Source: CAJXNP01 sp050305935 (lineage in GTDB: Bacteria; Bacteroidota; Bacteroidia; Cytophagales; Cyclobacteriaceae). From it: a stretch of DNA of 64,000 nucleotides. Location of the stretch: NCBI GenBank assembly GCA_050305935.1, contig JBNLGG010000003.1, forward strand, positions 1 through 64,000, read 5' to 3'. The position numbers and the translations under genes are program-made. Under the pieces are notes generated by a model, which saw only the letters and a list, made by a program, of their open reading frames with translations, ran no database searches and had not been told where the DNA came from. Positions 26,030-35,288 of this stretch are shown here, in pieces; positions within the stretch are counted from its first letter, which is position 1; every line of letters starts with the position of its first letter.

Positions 26030-26527
26030 TCAGTGTACTCCTATTTTTTCCTGATGGAAGTGTGAATCAAGTTTTTTTTGCCTGTAATTGAAAATATTGG
26101 TCAGTTGTGGCTTGATAAAAAATGGGTGGAACAATTTCCCAAGTATTCCAAAAGGTAATTTATAGCTTATTTTATCCGTCATTAAAATACCCTCCTTTGT
26201 TTCCTCAAAATGGTGTTCATGGTGCCACATGGAGTAGGGGCCATACCGCTGCTCATCCACGAAAAACTTCTTTTCTTTTATATGGGTTATTTCTGTTACC
26301 CAGTTAGTGCTAATCCCTGGCAACACATTGATCTTATAACTGATGATTTGCCCTGGGTACATTTGATCTGCAAGTTCTGAGGTGATATGAAAGCCCATGT
26401 GTTGCGGAGTGATTTCGGGGAGGTTCATTGGGTTTGAGAAAAAAGACCATGCATCATCCAGACCTGTATGAACTAATTGGTGTGCTGTCAATGTGAATAT
26501 CCCCGAATGTTGAGCGAATTTGATCAT
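26030..26527 (-). CDS. SRPBCC (START-like) ligand-binding protein
   Basis: 165-residue soluble protein of the SRPBCC helix-grip superfamily. Recognisable are the N-terminal strand plus helix (HTGLDDAWSFFSNPMNLPEITP), the central antiparallel sheet (WVTEITHIKEKKFFVDEQRYGPY), a HEHHF strand, and the long C-terminal helix (FFIKPQLTNIFNYRQKKL). These proteins bind hydrophobic ligands; close relatives in Bacteroidota are annotated only as cyclase/dehydrase-like. It is 60 bases downstream of RNase R, so it may be read through from it. Confidence 0.8.
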   Translation of the reverse strand: MIKFAQHSGIFTLTAHQLVHTGLDDAWSFFSNPMNLPEITPQHMGFHITSELADQMYPGQIISYKINVLPGISTNWVTEITHIKEKKFFVDEQRYGPYSMWHHEHHFEETKEGILMTDKISYKLPFGILGKLFHPFFIKPQLTNIFNYRQKKLDSHFHQEKIGVH

Positions 26528-26587
26528 TGTTCATTGATTTTAAACTATGATCAAAACCGCTCAATATTGAAATTGTTTGGTCAGACG

Positions 26588-28714
26588 CTATACATTTCTC
26601 CTATGTTCTACCAACTCCAGGTCGATAGTCCTTCGGTTGATGTCGGTAGCTATTACCCTAACCTTCATATCATCCCCCAGGGTGAATATATTCCCCGTCG
26701 CCTGGCCCACTATCCGGTAGTTTTCTTCATCATAGTAGTAATAATCATCGCTTAAATCGGCGAGCCTGACCATGCCTTCACATCTCGTCTCGATCAATTC
26801 CACGAAAATACCCCATTCGGTGACTCCTGAAATAATGCCGTCAAACTCTTCCCCAAGCCTGTCTGACATAAATTCCACCTGCTTGTATTTGATGGAAGCC
26901 CGCTCGGCATCGGAAGCCCGTTTTTCCATTTCACTGGTATGCAGGCACAGCTCTTCAAATTTCCCCCTTTCTGGTGATTTGCCCTTTTTAAGGTAATGGT
27001 CGAGCAGGCGGTGCACCATCACATCGGGGTAGCGGCGGATGGGGGAGGTAAAATGGGAATAGTGTGGGAATGCCAGGCCAAAATGCCCGTTAGGCTCAGT
27101 GCTGTATTTCGCCTTTGCCATGGATCGAATGGCAAGGGTTTGCAGCACATTTTGCTCTGGTTTTCCTTCAATATCTTCAATCAAATTGTTCAGTGATTTT
27201 GAGATCGCTGCTTCATCCAGGTGAAGTTTATGACCGAATTTTTGAGCGAATACGGCAAAGACTTTTAATTTTTCCGGATCTGGATAATCGTGTGTCCGGT
27301 AAACGAATGTTGGGTTTTTCTTTTTGTAAATAAATTCCGCCACCTTTTTATTCGCCAGCAGCATAAACTCTTCGATCAGCTTATGGGCATCCTTCCTCAC
27401 TTTAGGGAAGGTTTCCAGCGGCTTGCCGTTTTCGTCCAGCACAAACTTGTATTCAGTGGTTTCAAAATTAATAGAGCCGCGCATGAACCTTTCCACTCTG
27501 AGTTTTAATGCAAGCTCATTCAGCATGATGAGTTCTTTGCAGTAATCCCCACTGATGGTATCGATGTGTTCCTGGGCCTCTTCGTAAGCAAAACGTCGGT
27601 CTGAATGGATGACTGTTCTGCCAAACCACTCATTGATAATCCTTGCCTCTTTATCCATTTCAAAAACAGCCGAAAAACAAAGTTTGTCCTCGTTAGGTCG
27701 AAGGGAGCACAGTTCATTGCTTAATTTTTCGGGTAACATCGGGATGGTTCGGTCGACTAAATAAACCGATGTTCCCCGTACAATGGCTTCTTTGTCGAGC
27801 GCTGAGTCCTCCTTTAAATAATGGGAGACATCCGCTATGTGGATTCCCACCTCTACGTTTCCATTTTCCAATTGAAGGAAGGACAAGGCATCATCAAAGT
27901 CCTTGGCATCGTCCGGGTCGATGGTGAATGTGGTAATTCCACGAAAATCCCTTCTCTCGGCAATATCCTCATCCGTAATTTCCGTAGGTATTTTTTTGGC
28001 AGCGGTGGCGACATTGGCGGGGAATTTATAGGGAAGGCCAAACTCATGGATGATGGAATGCATCTCCGCTTCATGGTTGCCTGATTGGCCCAGCACTTCC
28101 ACTATTTCACCCTCGGGGTTCTTATTTTTCTTATCCGGCCATTTGGTGATTTTCACCACTACTTTGTCATTGGCTTTAGCACCTTTGGTTTTCCCTTCAT
28201 GCACAAAAATATCCTGGTGCATTTTCCTGAAATCAGGTATCACAAACGCATAATTTTTAACGAGTTGCACCAAGCCTACAAACTCGCTTCGGTGTCTTTT
28301 GACAATCTCAACCACCTCACCTTCGATCCGGCTTTTTTTCCTGGAGGGAATAATCCGCACTTTCACGATGTCGTCATCAAAGGCGTAATTAAGATTTTTT
28401 GAATTGACAATGACATCCTTTTCCATTTGCTCGGAAATGATGTAGGCGTACCTTGGGTTCACAAAATCCACCTTTCCGGTAATGATTTCTTCTGATCCTG
28501 ATCGTCTGGATTGACCTTTCGAGGTATAATCCAGGTTCAGGCTTTTCAAGATATTCCTGGCAATTTTCTTTGATCGCTGATCTTTGATCCCCAGTTTTTT
28601 GATGATCTGTTTTACAGGGTAGGGAGGTTTCAGCGAATGAATGGTTTTATTGATGGAGGCTTCTATACTTCCTGCTTTGGAGGAGGCGCCTTTCTTTTTT
28701 TTCTTTTTTGACAT
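26588..28714 (-). CDS. rnr: ribonuclease R (3'-5' exoribonuclease)
   Basis: 708 residues, the usual length for RNase R. It has an N-terminal winged helix, cold-shock domains (~80-230), the RNB catalytic domain with the aspartate cluster TIDPDDAKDFDDAL (~268-281), and a C-terminal S1 domain (FDGIISGVTEWGIFVEL). The enzyme degrades structured RNA processively in mRNA and rRNA quality control. A lysine-rich N-terminus (KKKKKGASSK) fits RNA binding. The ATG at 28714 lies six bases from the end of the ABC ATPase gene, implying cotranscription. Confidence 0.95.
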   Translation of the reverse strand: MSKKKKKKGASSKAGSIEASINKTIHSLKPPYPVKQIIKKLGIKDQRSKKIARNILKSLNLDYTSKGQSRRSGSEEIITGKVDFVNPRYAYIISEQMEKDVIVNSKNLNYAFDDDIVKVRIIPSRKKSRIEGEVVEIVKRHRSEFVGLVQLVKNYAFVIPDFRKMHQDIFVHEGKTKGAKANDKVVVKITKWPDKKNKNPEGEIVEVLGQSGNHEAEMHSIIHEFGLPYKFPANVATAAKKIPTEITDEDIAERRDFRGITTFTIDPDDAKDFDDALSFLQLENGNVEVGIHIADVSHYLKEDSALDKEAIVRGTSVYLVDRTIPMLPEKLSNELCSLRPNEDKLCFSAVFEMDKEARIINEWFGRTVIHSDRRFAYEEAQEHIDTISGDYCKELIMLNELALKLRVERFMRGSINFETTEYKFVLDENGKPLETFPKVRKDAHKLIEEFMLLANKKVAEFIYKKKNPTFVYRTHDYPDPEKLKVFAVFAQKFGHKLHLDEAAISKSLNNLIEDIEGKPEQNVLQTLAIRSMAKAKYSTEPNGHFGLAFPHYSHFTSPIRRYPDVMVHRLLDHYLKKGKSPERGKFEELCLHTSEMEKRASDAERASIKYKQVEFMSDRLGEEFDGIISGVTEWGIFVELIETRCEGMVRLADLSDDYYYYDEENYRIVGQATGNIFTLGDDMKVRVIATDINRRTIDLELVEHRRNV

Positions 28715-28719
28715 TGAAT

Positions 28720-30507
28720 TTAATTGGTTTTCGGAATTCTATTCCGCATTACTTTTTTATAAATATCCTCGGGGTCGCATCTTGGAATGGATTCGAGAAG
28801 GGTTTTTGTGTAAGGGTTTTTCGGTCTTTCAAATAATGTATCCGGGTATCCCATTTCCACCAGTTTTCCATCTTTCATCACGAAGATACGATCTGCAATG
28901 AATTTGACCACCGAGAGATCGTGGGAAATAAACAGGTAGGAGAATTTATATTCTTTTTTAAGCTCATTTAGCAGGTTTAACACCTGTGCCTGGATAGATA
29001 CATCAAGCGCCGACACCGATTCGTCACAGACAATAAACTTAGGGTTAAGTGCAAGCGCACGTGCAATACTAATCCTTTGCCGTTGCCCTCCGCTAAACTG
29101 ATGCGGATAGCGGTCAAAGTGCTCGGGTTTTAGATTTACCTTTTGCAGCAGCTCGTATACCTTTTCCTTTCTTTCCTTTTCATTTTTTAAAATCCCATGG
29201 ATTTTCATTGGCTCCATGATGGCATATCCCACCGTATGCTTTGGATTTAGGGAAGAATAGGGATCCTGGAAGATGATCTGAATATCTTTCCGCATTGGGC
29301 GGAGCTGTTTTTCTGTGAGGTGGTTGATGACCTTTCCCTCATAGTAAACCGTTCCATCAGTGGAATGGCCGAGACGCAGGATGGTTTTTCCCAGGGTAGT
29401 TTTGCCGCATCCCGATTCGCCAACCAACCCGATGGATTCTCCCGGGTAAATATCAAAGCTCACCCCATCCACCGCTTTGGAAAAGCCTGTAATCTTTCCA
29501 AATAATCCTTTTTTGATTGGGTAGTATTTTTTCAGCTTCCTGATCCTGATCAAAGGACCACCTTTGACAACCTCCAGCCTTTTGTTGATAATGTCTGTCT
29601 TTCTTTCTGCGTTTTTGATGATGGCTTCGCCTATGGAAGTGAATTTCTGCTCCTTGCCACTTGAGAGAAAATCCTCCACCGTCGGCAGCACATTTAATTT
29701 GACGTCCAGTCGTGGTCGGCAGGCCAGCAGTCCTTTTGTATAGGGATGCTGGGGTTTCACAAAAATATCAACCATATCCCCTTGCTCCACTATCTTTCCG
29801 TTATGCATTACCAGCACGCGGTCAGCGATTTCAGCAATTACTCCTAAATCATGGGAGATAAAAATGATCGATGTATTCATTTCTGTCCGCATTTGGTTCA
29901 TGACCTCCAGGATGTTTTTCTGAATGGTCACGTCGAGCGCCGTTGTTGGTTCATCGGCCAGGAGAATGGCAGGTTTGCAGGACATAGCCATAGCGATCAT
30001 CACCCGCTGTACCTGTCCGCCGGAAATTTCGTGCGGATATGAATTGTAAATTTTGCTGGCATCTTTTAGACCTACTTTTTCAAATAACTTGAGGGTTTCC
30101 GATTTCCCTTCCTTCCTGCCCATGCCAAGGTGGGTGGAAAACATTTCGCGTACCTGATTACCACATGTAAAAACCGGATTGAGGGAACTTCCCGGTTCCT
30201 GGAAAATCATGGAAATCCTTTTTCCCCGAATTTTTCTGAAGTCCTTTTCAGGCAAATTGTATAGGTCAATTTCTCTTTCATTGTCTCTGAAAAGAAATTT
30301 ATCGCAGGAAGAACGACTGGTCGGAGGTAGCAGGCCAAGAATGCTCAGGGCGGTGAGCGATTTTCCCGACCCTGATTCGCCTACTATGCCCAGGATCTCC
30401 CCCTTTTTCAGTGAAAAATCAATTCCATCCACAGCCATGTTTTCATTTCCGTTTTTAGGGAATGAAATGTTCAGCTTGTTAATATGAAGGATCTCCTGGC
30501 TTTTCAA
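28720..30507 (-). CDS. fused tandem ATPase of a dipeptide/oligopeptide-type ABC importer
   Basis: 595 residues containing two complete ABC domains joined head to tail, like YejF or a DppD-DppF fusion. Domain 1: Walker A GESGSGKS, signature SGGQVQR, Walker B LLADEPTTALD. Domain 2: Walker A GESGCGKT, signature SGGQRQR, Walker B VCDESVSALD. Each is followed by the oligopeptide-family C-terminal extension (PQHPYTKGLLA, PKNPYTKTLLES). It powers peptide uptake, but permease and binding-protein genes are not in the window. No ATG is available, so it starts with TTG at 30507, nine bases after the exonuclease stop. RNase R follows. Confidence 0.92.
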   Translation of the reverse strand: MKSQEILHINKLNISFPKNGNENMAVDGIDFSLKKGEILGIVGESGSGKSLTALSILGLLPPTSRSSCDKFLFRDNEREIDLYNLPEKDFRKIRGKRISMIFQEPGSSLNPVFTCGNQVREMFSTHLGMGRKEGKSETLKLFEKVGLKDASKIYNSYPHEISGGQVQRVMIAMAMSCKPAILLADEPTTALDVTIQKNILEVMNQMRTEMNTSIIFISHDLGVIAEIADRVLVMHNGKIVEQGDMVDIFVKPQHPYTKGLLACRPRLDVKLNVLPTVEDFLSSGKEQKFTSIGEAIIKNAERKTDIINKRLEVVKGGPLIRIRKLKKYYPIKKGLFGKITGFSKAVDGVSFDIYPGESIGLVGESGCGKTTLGKTILRLGHSTDGTVYYEGKVINHLTEKQLRPMRKDIQIIFQDPYSSLNPKHTVGYAIMEPMKIHGILKNEKERKEKVYELLQKVNLKPEHFDRYPHQFSGGQRQRISIARALALNPKFIVCDESVSALDVSIQAQVLNLLNELKKEYKFSYLFISHDLSVVKFIADRIFVMKDGKLVEMGYPDTLFERPKNPYTKTLLESIPRCDPEDIYKKVMRNRIPKTN

Positions 30508-30516
30508 TGCGACAGT

Positions 30517-31239
30517 TTATACAATAACAATATGCTCCTCCTCAATCAAAGGAGCCTGGTTTAATTTTAGATAAAGCTGGGCGGTGACGATCACATCAGC
30601 GGTACAATATTCGGCAATTTTTTCGAGGTCTTTTTCCTTATAGTACACCTCATTGACCATGCTACCGTCCATTTCAGTTTTACTTGATTCTATTCCAAAT
30701 ATGGCGGTTAAAAGATCCAGGGAAGTATAGCTTTTCATATCACCAAACTTCCACATGTTCATGGTATCCAGGTGTTTTATTTCCCAGGGTTTCTTGTCAC
30801 TTAATTGCAGGCTTTCCGGAAGCGCAACTTCATTGACCAGCATTCTCCTGCATAGATACGGATAATCAAACTCCTTTCCATTATGCGCTACAAGTTTAAT
30901 CTCCTTTTGGTCAAACTTTTCCAACAGGGCCTTGAAACCCGAGAGTAGCTTTTTTTCGTCATCATCGGCAAAGGATGTGACTCTGAACTGGTATTTATTT
31001 TCCTCTATCGAATTAAAAAAACCTGCTGAGATGCAAACGATCTTTCCGAATTCGGCATAGATTGCACCCCTTTTAAAATATAATTCTTCAGCACTTAATT
31101 CCTCATCTTTCTTTATGAAGCCCGCTTTATACTCCCAAAGGTTGCGAATTCGCTCTGGGAGCTGGTCATAATCTTCAGTTGCACTTACCGTTTCGATGTC
31201 AATTACGAGGACGTTCTTATAAATATGTGGTTGATTCAT
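30517..31239 (-). CDS. DEDD-superfamily 3'-5' exonuclease (PolB-related)
   Basis: 240-residue predicted 3'-5' exonuclease of the DnaQ/RNase H fold, close to the PolB-like exonuclease family. The four acidic metal ligands can be placed: Asp and Glu in VIDIETVS (motif I), Asp in AHNGKEFDYPYL (motif II), and Asp in EYCTADVIVTAQLY (motif III). It lacks a polymerase domain, so it probably works in DNA or RNA processing. ATG at 31239; the ABC ATPase starts 9 bases after its stop. Confidence 0.87.
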   Translation of the reverse strand: MNQPHIYKNVLVIDIETVSATEDYDQLPERIRNLWEYKAGFIKKDEELSAEELYFKRGAIYAEFGKIVCISAGFFNSIEENKYQFRVTSFADDDEKKLLSGFKALLEKFDQKEIKLVAHNGKEFDYPYLCRRMLVNEVALPESLQLSDKKPWEIKHLDTMNMWKFGDMKSYTSLDLLTAIFGIESSKTEMDGSMVNEVYYKEKDLEKIAEYCTADVIVTAQLYLKLNQAPLIEEEHIVIV

Positions 31240-31410
31240 GCCAATAAAATAGCACTTTTTAGAAACAAAAAAGCATGATTAATAAAGTTGTGTCAGAATA
31301 AATAAATGTTGTTGTTGATTCATACTGTCATGATCAGGTAAAAAAATGGTTTGGCGTTAGTCATACAAAAAAGGTTTAAATTATTATTGTTTATCTCGGC
31401 AATCACCACG

Positions 31411-31563
31411 CTAGTGTTAAGTCAATAGTAAACTGTCAGTTAGGGGTCGAAAAAAGTCACCTATATTCCCTCCCGATAGCTATCGGGAAGAGGGGTAGGG
31501 GAGTGTTATTTGACAAAATCGACTTTTTACGAACCCGAAATAGTAGGCATGACTTAACACTAG
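31411..31563. repeat. 153-bp MITE-like palindromic element
   Basis: Perfect 14-base terminal inverted repeats (CTAGTGTTAAGTCA at 31411-31424, complement at 31550-31563). Inside is a second matching pair, GGGGTCGAAAAAAGTC versus the complement of GACTTTTTACGAACCC (14 of 16), and in the middle the perfect palindrome TCCCGATAGCTATCGGGA (31471-31488). The whole unit can fold into one long hairpin. It encodes nothing. The rest of 31240-31559 shows no gene. Its right end contains the stop codon of the gene at 31560. Confidence 0.7.
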
Positions 31564-32030
31564 TTTTTGATCACATTTAAAATTGACTCACCAATAAAAA
31601 ACAGTGTGGCTCCCCAAAAAGTGGCGCTGATTAACATGTAGGAAATAATTTTATTCCTTCTTCCTCCCAAAGTAGTGATGACAAGCGTACCAATTACGGG
31701 AGAAAAAATCACAGGTGTTAAAAATGAAATGCCGAATTCTCCATACGTTCTCCAGATGTGGATAAATCTTCGGTTTCTCTTCGTAAATACTTTTTTATTT
31801 TGCTTTTCAGCCCCAAAAATATTGATCCAAAGCTGCCGGATGTATTTACCAAAATAGGTGATGATCAGTACGGTTGTCATCATTCCCAGCACTGTCGTGA
31901 TCAGGGTTTCAAGAAAGGTCATGCCATTGAGCGCCCCAAAAACCGGACCTGCCACAAATTTGAACATACTGGAGAAAAACACCCAAAGAAAATCTTCCAA
32001 CTTGGCTAATATCAACTTATGCAATAACAA
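31560..32030 (-). CDS. integral membrane protein of unknown function
   Basis: Up to 156 residues with three or four hydrophobic helices and an amphipathic region with the segment GEFGISFLTPVIFSPVIGT, slightly recalling SNARE/DedA-like membrane proteins, though I cannot assign a family. There is no ATG near the 5' end; TTG at 32030 overlaps the antiporter gene by 14 bases, and a TTG at 32015 is an alternative. The stop codon lies within the terminal repeat of the 153-bp element, so the C-terminus may have been changed by its insertion. Confidence 0.6.
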   Translation of the reverse strand: MLLHKLILAKLEDFLWVFFSSMFKFVAGPVFGALNGMTFLETLITTVLGMMTTVLIITYFGKYIRQLWINIFGAEKQNKKVFTKRNRRFIHIWRTYGEFGISFLTPVIFSPVIGTLVITTLGGRRNKIISYMLISATFWGATLFFIGESILNVIKN

Positions 32031-32967
32031 ATATTACGTAGACTGTGTATACAACGATTAATATGGTGCCATCGATTCGGCTTACCCGTCGTCTGGATAC
32101 CATTAACGGCAAAACCAACAAAGTGATCACAAGCATCCATAAAATGTCATTTTTAAGTATTTGATCAGACACTTCGATTTCCTTAATAATACTTGTGATA
32201 CCTAATATGGAGAGAATATTGAAAATATTGGAGCCCATTAAATTACCTAATGCCAGATCTGTCTGTCCCTTGTACGAGGCAACAATGGATGTTACCAACT
32301 CAGGCAAGCTTGTCCCGACTGCTACCACTGTCAAGCCAATTACACGCTCTGATATCCCAAACGAGACGGCAATTTCCTGAACACTACCTACAAACCATTC
32401 CGAACCGAAATACAGGCCGGCACAGCCTATCACTATAAACATTAAATCTCTCCATAGTTGGGAGGATGGGCCGTCTGGGATATCGGCGTCTTCCATTGCC
32501 AGCCGAGCGGCTTTTGTATCTTTCCTGGACTTTCTAATGACTACAATCAAATAGATGATCAGGATAAAAATAAATAGTACTCCCTCGTAGGAATCAACAA
32601 ATCTTTCCCGAACAAAAAAGTAAAGCAATAAGGAAACACCCATCGTAACCGGCCAGTCAACTTTGAGACTGTTGGAGCTTACCTTCACCGGGTTTATGAT
32701 GGCTGTTACTCCCAATACAAGGGCAAGATTGCAAATGTTTGATCCAATGACATTTCCCATGGCGATGTCGGGACTGCCCCTCAATGCCGCCTGAATGCTA
32801 ATGAGCAACTCGGGGGCGGAAGTGCCAAAAGCCACGATAGTCAGTCCTACTACCAGGGGTGACAGGTGCAATCGAAGCGCGATGCTTGATGAACCCTTAA
32901 CCAGGAAATCCCCTCCGACGATCAGAACAAGTAAACCAACGATAAGCAAGGCAATGGTCAGGAACAT
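32017..32967 (-). CDS. calcium/sodium antiporter (CaCA family)
   Basis: 316 residues, ten transmembrane helices in two inverted repeats. Both alpha repeats are clear: GTSAPELLISIQAAL...GNVIGSNICNL in the first half and GTSLPELVTSIVASY...GNLMGSNIFNI in the second. These hold the acidic and Asn residues that bind Ca and Na. It resembles YrbG and would export Ca2+ (or other cations) in exchange for Na+ or H+. ATG at 32967. It overlaps the following membrane-protein gene, so the two are probably one transcript. Confidence 0.93.
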   Translation of the reverse strand: MFLTIALLIVGLLVLIVGGDFLVKGSSSIALRLHLSPLVVGLTIVAFGTSAPELLISIQAALRGSPDIAMGNVIGSNICNLALVLGVTAIINPVKVSSNSLKVDWPVTMGVSLLLYFFVRERFVDSYEGVLFIFILIIYLIVVIRKSRKDTKAARLAMEDADIPDGPSSQLWRDLMFIVIGCAGLYFGSEWFVGSVQEIAVSFGISERVIGLTVVAVGTSLPELVTSIVASYKGQTDLALGNLMGSNIFNILSILGITSIIKEIEVSDQILKNDILWMLVITLLVLPLMVSRRRVSRIDGTILIVVYTVYVIFVIA

Positions 32968-33174
32968 AGTTGAGATTTAAAGAATTGTTATGGCAAAATA
33001 GTGAAAAGTGAAATTTTCTGGTGCATCCTTTTTATCAATTATGCCTCCGTTTCATTGGTTTTCTTTTAACTAAAATTTAAAACAGGTAAATCCATGAATT
33101 GTTAAAAATTAGGCGAAGATAGCAATTCATTTTATTAACCTAAATAAATTGCGGCCAGAATAATAAGTACCTGC

Positions 33175-34089
33175 ATGTTCGAAAGATTAATGGATTTATG
33201 TAGTATCCATTCACCTTCAGGTGAAGAGGTGTACATGAAAGAATACTTGCTGAATTATATTGCTGTAAACAGTAAGGACTGGAAGGTGAAACCCGAAGTA
33301 CTACATGGTGAGCAGTTTCAGGATTGTTTACTTTTGAAGTTTGGAAATCCCAGGTTGGCAGCCGTGGCGCATATGGACACGACAGGGTTTATGGTTCGCT
33401 ACCAGGACCAACTGATTCCCATCGGTAGCCCTGACGTCGATCAGGGTGATATTCTGGTTGGAAAAGATGCCAGGGGGTTGATCGAATGTAAAGTAAAAAT
33501 AGATGACGAACATCGGGTCTATTACGATATGCCGAGAAGCATATTGACGGGTACTTCACTGAGCTACAAGCCATCATTTGAAGAAGATGAAGAGTTTATT
33601 TATTCTCCTTATCTGGATAACCGTGCGGGAATTTTCAATCTGTTGAAAGTAGCTGAAACCCTTGAAAACGGATTGTTGATTTTCAGTTGCTGGGAGGAGC
33701 ACGGCGGGGGATCCATGCCATTTCTCATCAAATATTTTTATGAAAAATGGGGTATTGACAAGGTGTTGATCTCTGATATCACCTGGATTACTGATGGTGT
33801 ACATTTTCATGATGGTGTGGTGATTTCAGTGCGGGACAGAAATATTCCGAGAAGGTCATTTATAGATAAGATCATTGAAATCGCGGATTCCGGGGGGATC
33901 AACTATCAACTGGAAGTAGAAGATAGCGGATCAAGTGACGGACGGGAAGTTCAGCTTTCTCCCTATCCCATTGACTGGTGTTTTGCGGGAGCTCCGGAGG
34001 AAGGAGCCCATTCTTCTAAAGAAAAGGTCAGTAAAGAGGATTTCGCCAGTATGATCAGCCTATACCGGGTGCTCTTCGACCGACTTTGA
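33175..34089 (+). CDS. M42-family-like metalloaminopeptidase
   Basis: 304-residue di-metal peptidase related to M42/M20 aminopeptidases. All expected ligands are visible in order: AHMD (His, Asp), SPYLDNRAG (bridging Asp), CWEEHGGG (catalytic and ligand Glu), ISDITW (Asp) and EGAHSSKE (His). It is slightly shorter than classical M42 enzymes (~350), which fits a reduced lid domain. It probably trims peptides in the cytoplasm. ATG at 33175 after a 207-base intergenic region shared with the divergent antiporter gene. hpt follows 75 bases on. Confidence 0.87.
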   Translation: MFERLMDLCSIHSPSGEEVYMKEYLLNYIAVNSKDWKVKPEVLHGEQFQDCLLLKFGNPRLAAVAHMDTTGFMVRYQDQLIPIGSPDVDQGDILVGKDARGLIECKVKIDDEHRVYYDMPRSILTGTSLSYKPSFEEDEEFIYSPYLDNRAGIFNLLKVAETLENGLLIFSCWEEHGGGSMPFLIKYFYEKWGIDKVLISDITWITDGVHFHDGVVISVRDRNIPRRSFIDKIIEIADSGGINYQLEVEDSGSSDGREVQLSPYPIDWCFAGAPEEGAHSSKEKVSKEDFASMISLYRVLFDRL

Positions 34090-34164
34090 CTTCGGAAATT
34101 GAAATTTTCATTTTCGGACTGATTAACCGTATATTTGCAGCCAAATTTGAGAAATTTCATCTGA

Positions 34165-34704
34165 ATGGACCCGAAAAGCCTGGAACTTGACTTATACCTG
34201 CGGGAAATAGAATTGTCCGAGAGAGTTCAGGAGTTGGGTGAGGAGATCGATAAAACGTATGCAGATAGAAATCCACTTTTTGTGTCGGTACTTTCCGGGG
34301 CATTTATTTTTACATCCGATTTGCTGAGAAGCCTGACCATCCATCATGATTTGGAGTTTACAAAGGTTAAGTCGTACGAAGGAACTCAGTCAGGGCCGGT
34401 ACTCGATTTTCAGTTGGACATAGACCATAAAATGGCAAACAGGGACATAGTGCTGATTGAGGATATTGTTGATTCGGGGAGGACGGTTGATTTTTTAATT
34501 CAAAAAATCAAAGAGAAAAAGCCCAAATCCGTTTCTATTGTTTCTCTTCTTTGGAAACCCAATAAGTATCAATTTGATCATAAGATTGATTTTGTGGGGT
34601 TTAGCATACCGGATATTTTTGTTGTCGGGTATGGAATGGATTACAATGGCTACGGAAGGAATTTGAAAGATATATACATTTTAAACCAAGATAAATTGAG
34701 ATAA
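34165..34704 (+). CDS. hpt: hypoxanthine phosphoribosyltransferase
   Basis: 179-residue purine salvage enzyme converting hypoxanthine or guanine plus PRPP to IMP or GMP. The PRPP-binding loop VLIEDIVDSGRT is conserved, as are the LSGAFIF pyrophosphate loop, KVKSYEG flexible loop and the purine-binding FVGFSIPDIFVVGYGMDY region. Length is normal for HPRT. One base separates its stop from the adk start, indicating a tightly coupled purine-salvage pair. Confidence 0.95.
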   Translation: MDPKSLELDLYLREIELSERVQELGEEIDKTYADRNPLFVSVLSGAFIFTSDLLRSLTIHHDLEFTKVKSYEGTQSGPVLDFQLDIDHKMANRDIVLIEDIVDSGRTVDFLIQKIKEKKPKSVSIVSLLWKPNKYQFDHKIDFVGFSIPDIFVVGYGMDYNGYGRNLKDIYILNQDKLR

Positions 34705-34705
34705 C

Positions 34706-35278
34706 ATGTTAAATATTGTTTTGTTTGGCCCTCCCGGTGCCGGTAAGGGGACACAGAGTGAGTTGATCATTGAAAAATATAAACTTACCCACATCAGCAC
34801 AGGAGATCTTTTTAGAAAGCACCTGAAAGAGGGTACTGAGCTGGGCCAATTGGCGCAAAAGTACATTGATGAAGGGAACTTAGTTCCTGACGATGTAGTA
34901 ATCAGAATGGTAGAAGTGAAGATCAACTCTGAACTGGAATCCAAGGGCTTTATTTTCGACGGATTCCCAAGGACTGTAGCCCAAGCCCAGGCATTGGATA
35001 AAATGCTTGGTCAAAAGAATATGCCGGTTAAGGCGATGTTGGCATTGGATGTCGAAGAAGAAGAGCTAAAAAAACGAATTCTTCATCGTGCTAAAACGAG
35101 TGGCAGAAGCGATGATCAGGATATTAATAAGATCAATAACAGGATAAAAGTCTACCAGGAAGAAACCATGCCCGTAGCTGAATATTATAGTAAGCAAGGC
35201 AAGTACCACGATATTCATGGCATAGGGACCATCGAAAGTATCTTCTCGGAAATTTCTAACATCATCGATAGCTTATAA
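34706..35278 (+). CDS. adk: adenylate kinase
   Basis: 190 residues. P-loop GPPGAGKGTQ at the N-terminus, NMP-binding STGDLFR, the DGFPRT motif and the LID region RAKTSGRSDDQD. The LID is of the short type without zinc-binding cysteines, common in Bacteroidota, which explains the small size against the ~215-residue enteric enzyme. It interconverts AMP, ADP and ATP in the cytoplasm. Sits between hpt and obgE in the same orientation; 10 bases separate it from obgE. Confidence 0.96.
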   Translation: MLNIVLFGPPGAGKGTQSELIIEKYKLTHISTGDLFRKHLKEGTELGQLAQKYIDEGNLVPDDVVIRMVEVKINSELESKGFIFDGFPRTVAQAQALDKMLGQKNMPVKAMLALDVEEEELKKRILHRAKTSGRSDDQDINKINNRIKVYQEETMPVAEYYSKQGKYHDIHGIGTIESIFSEISNIIDSL

Positions 35279-35288
35279 GCACATTATT

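Noticed and set aside
31411..31563. Interpretation as an insertion sequence
   Set aside because: Only 153 bases with no transposase frame, so at most a non-autonomous element.
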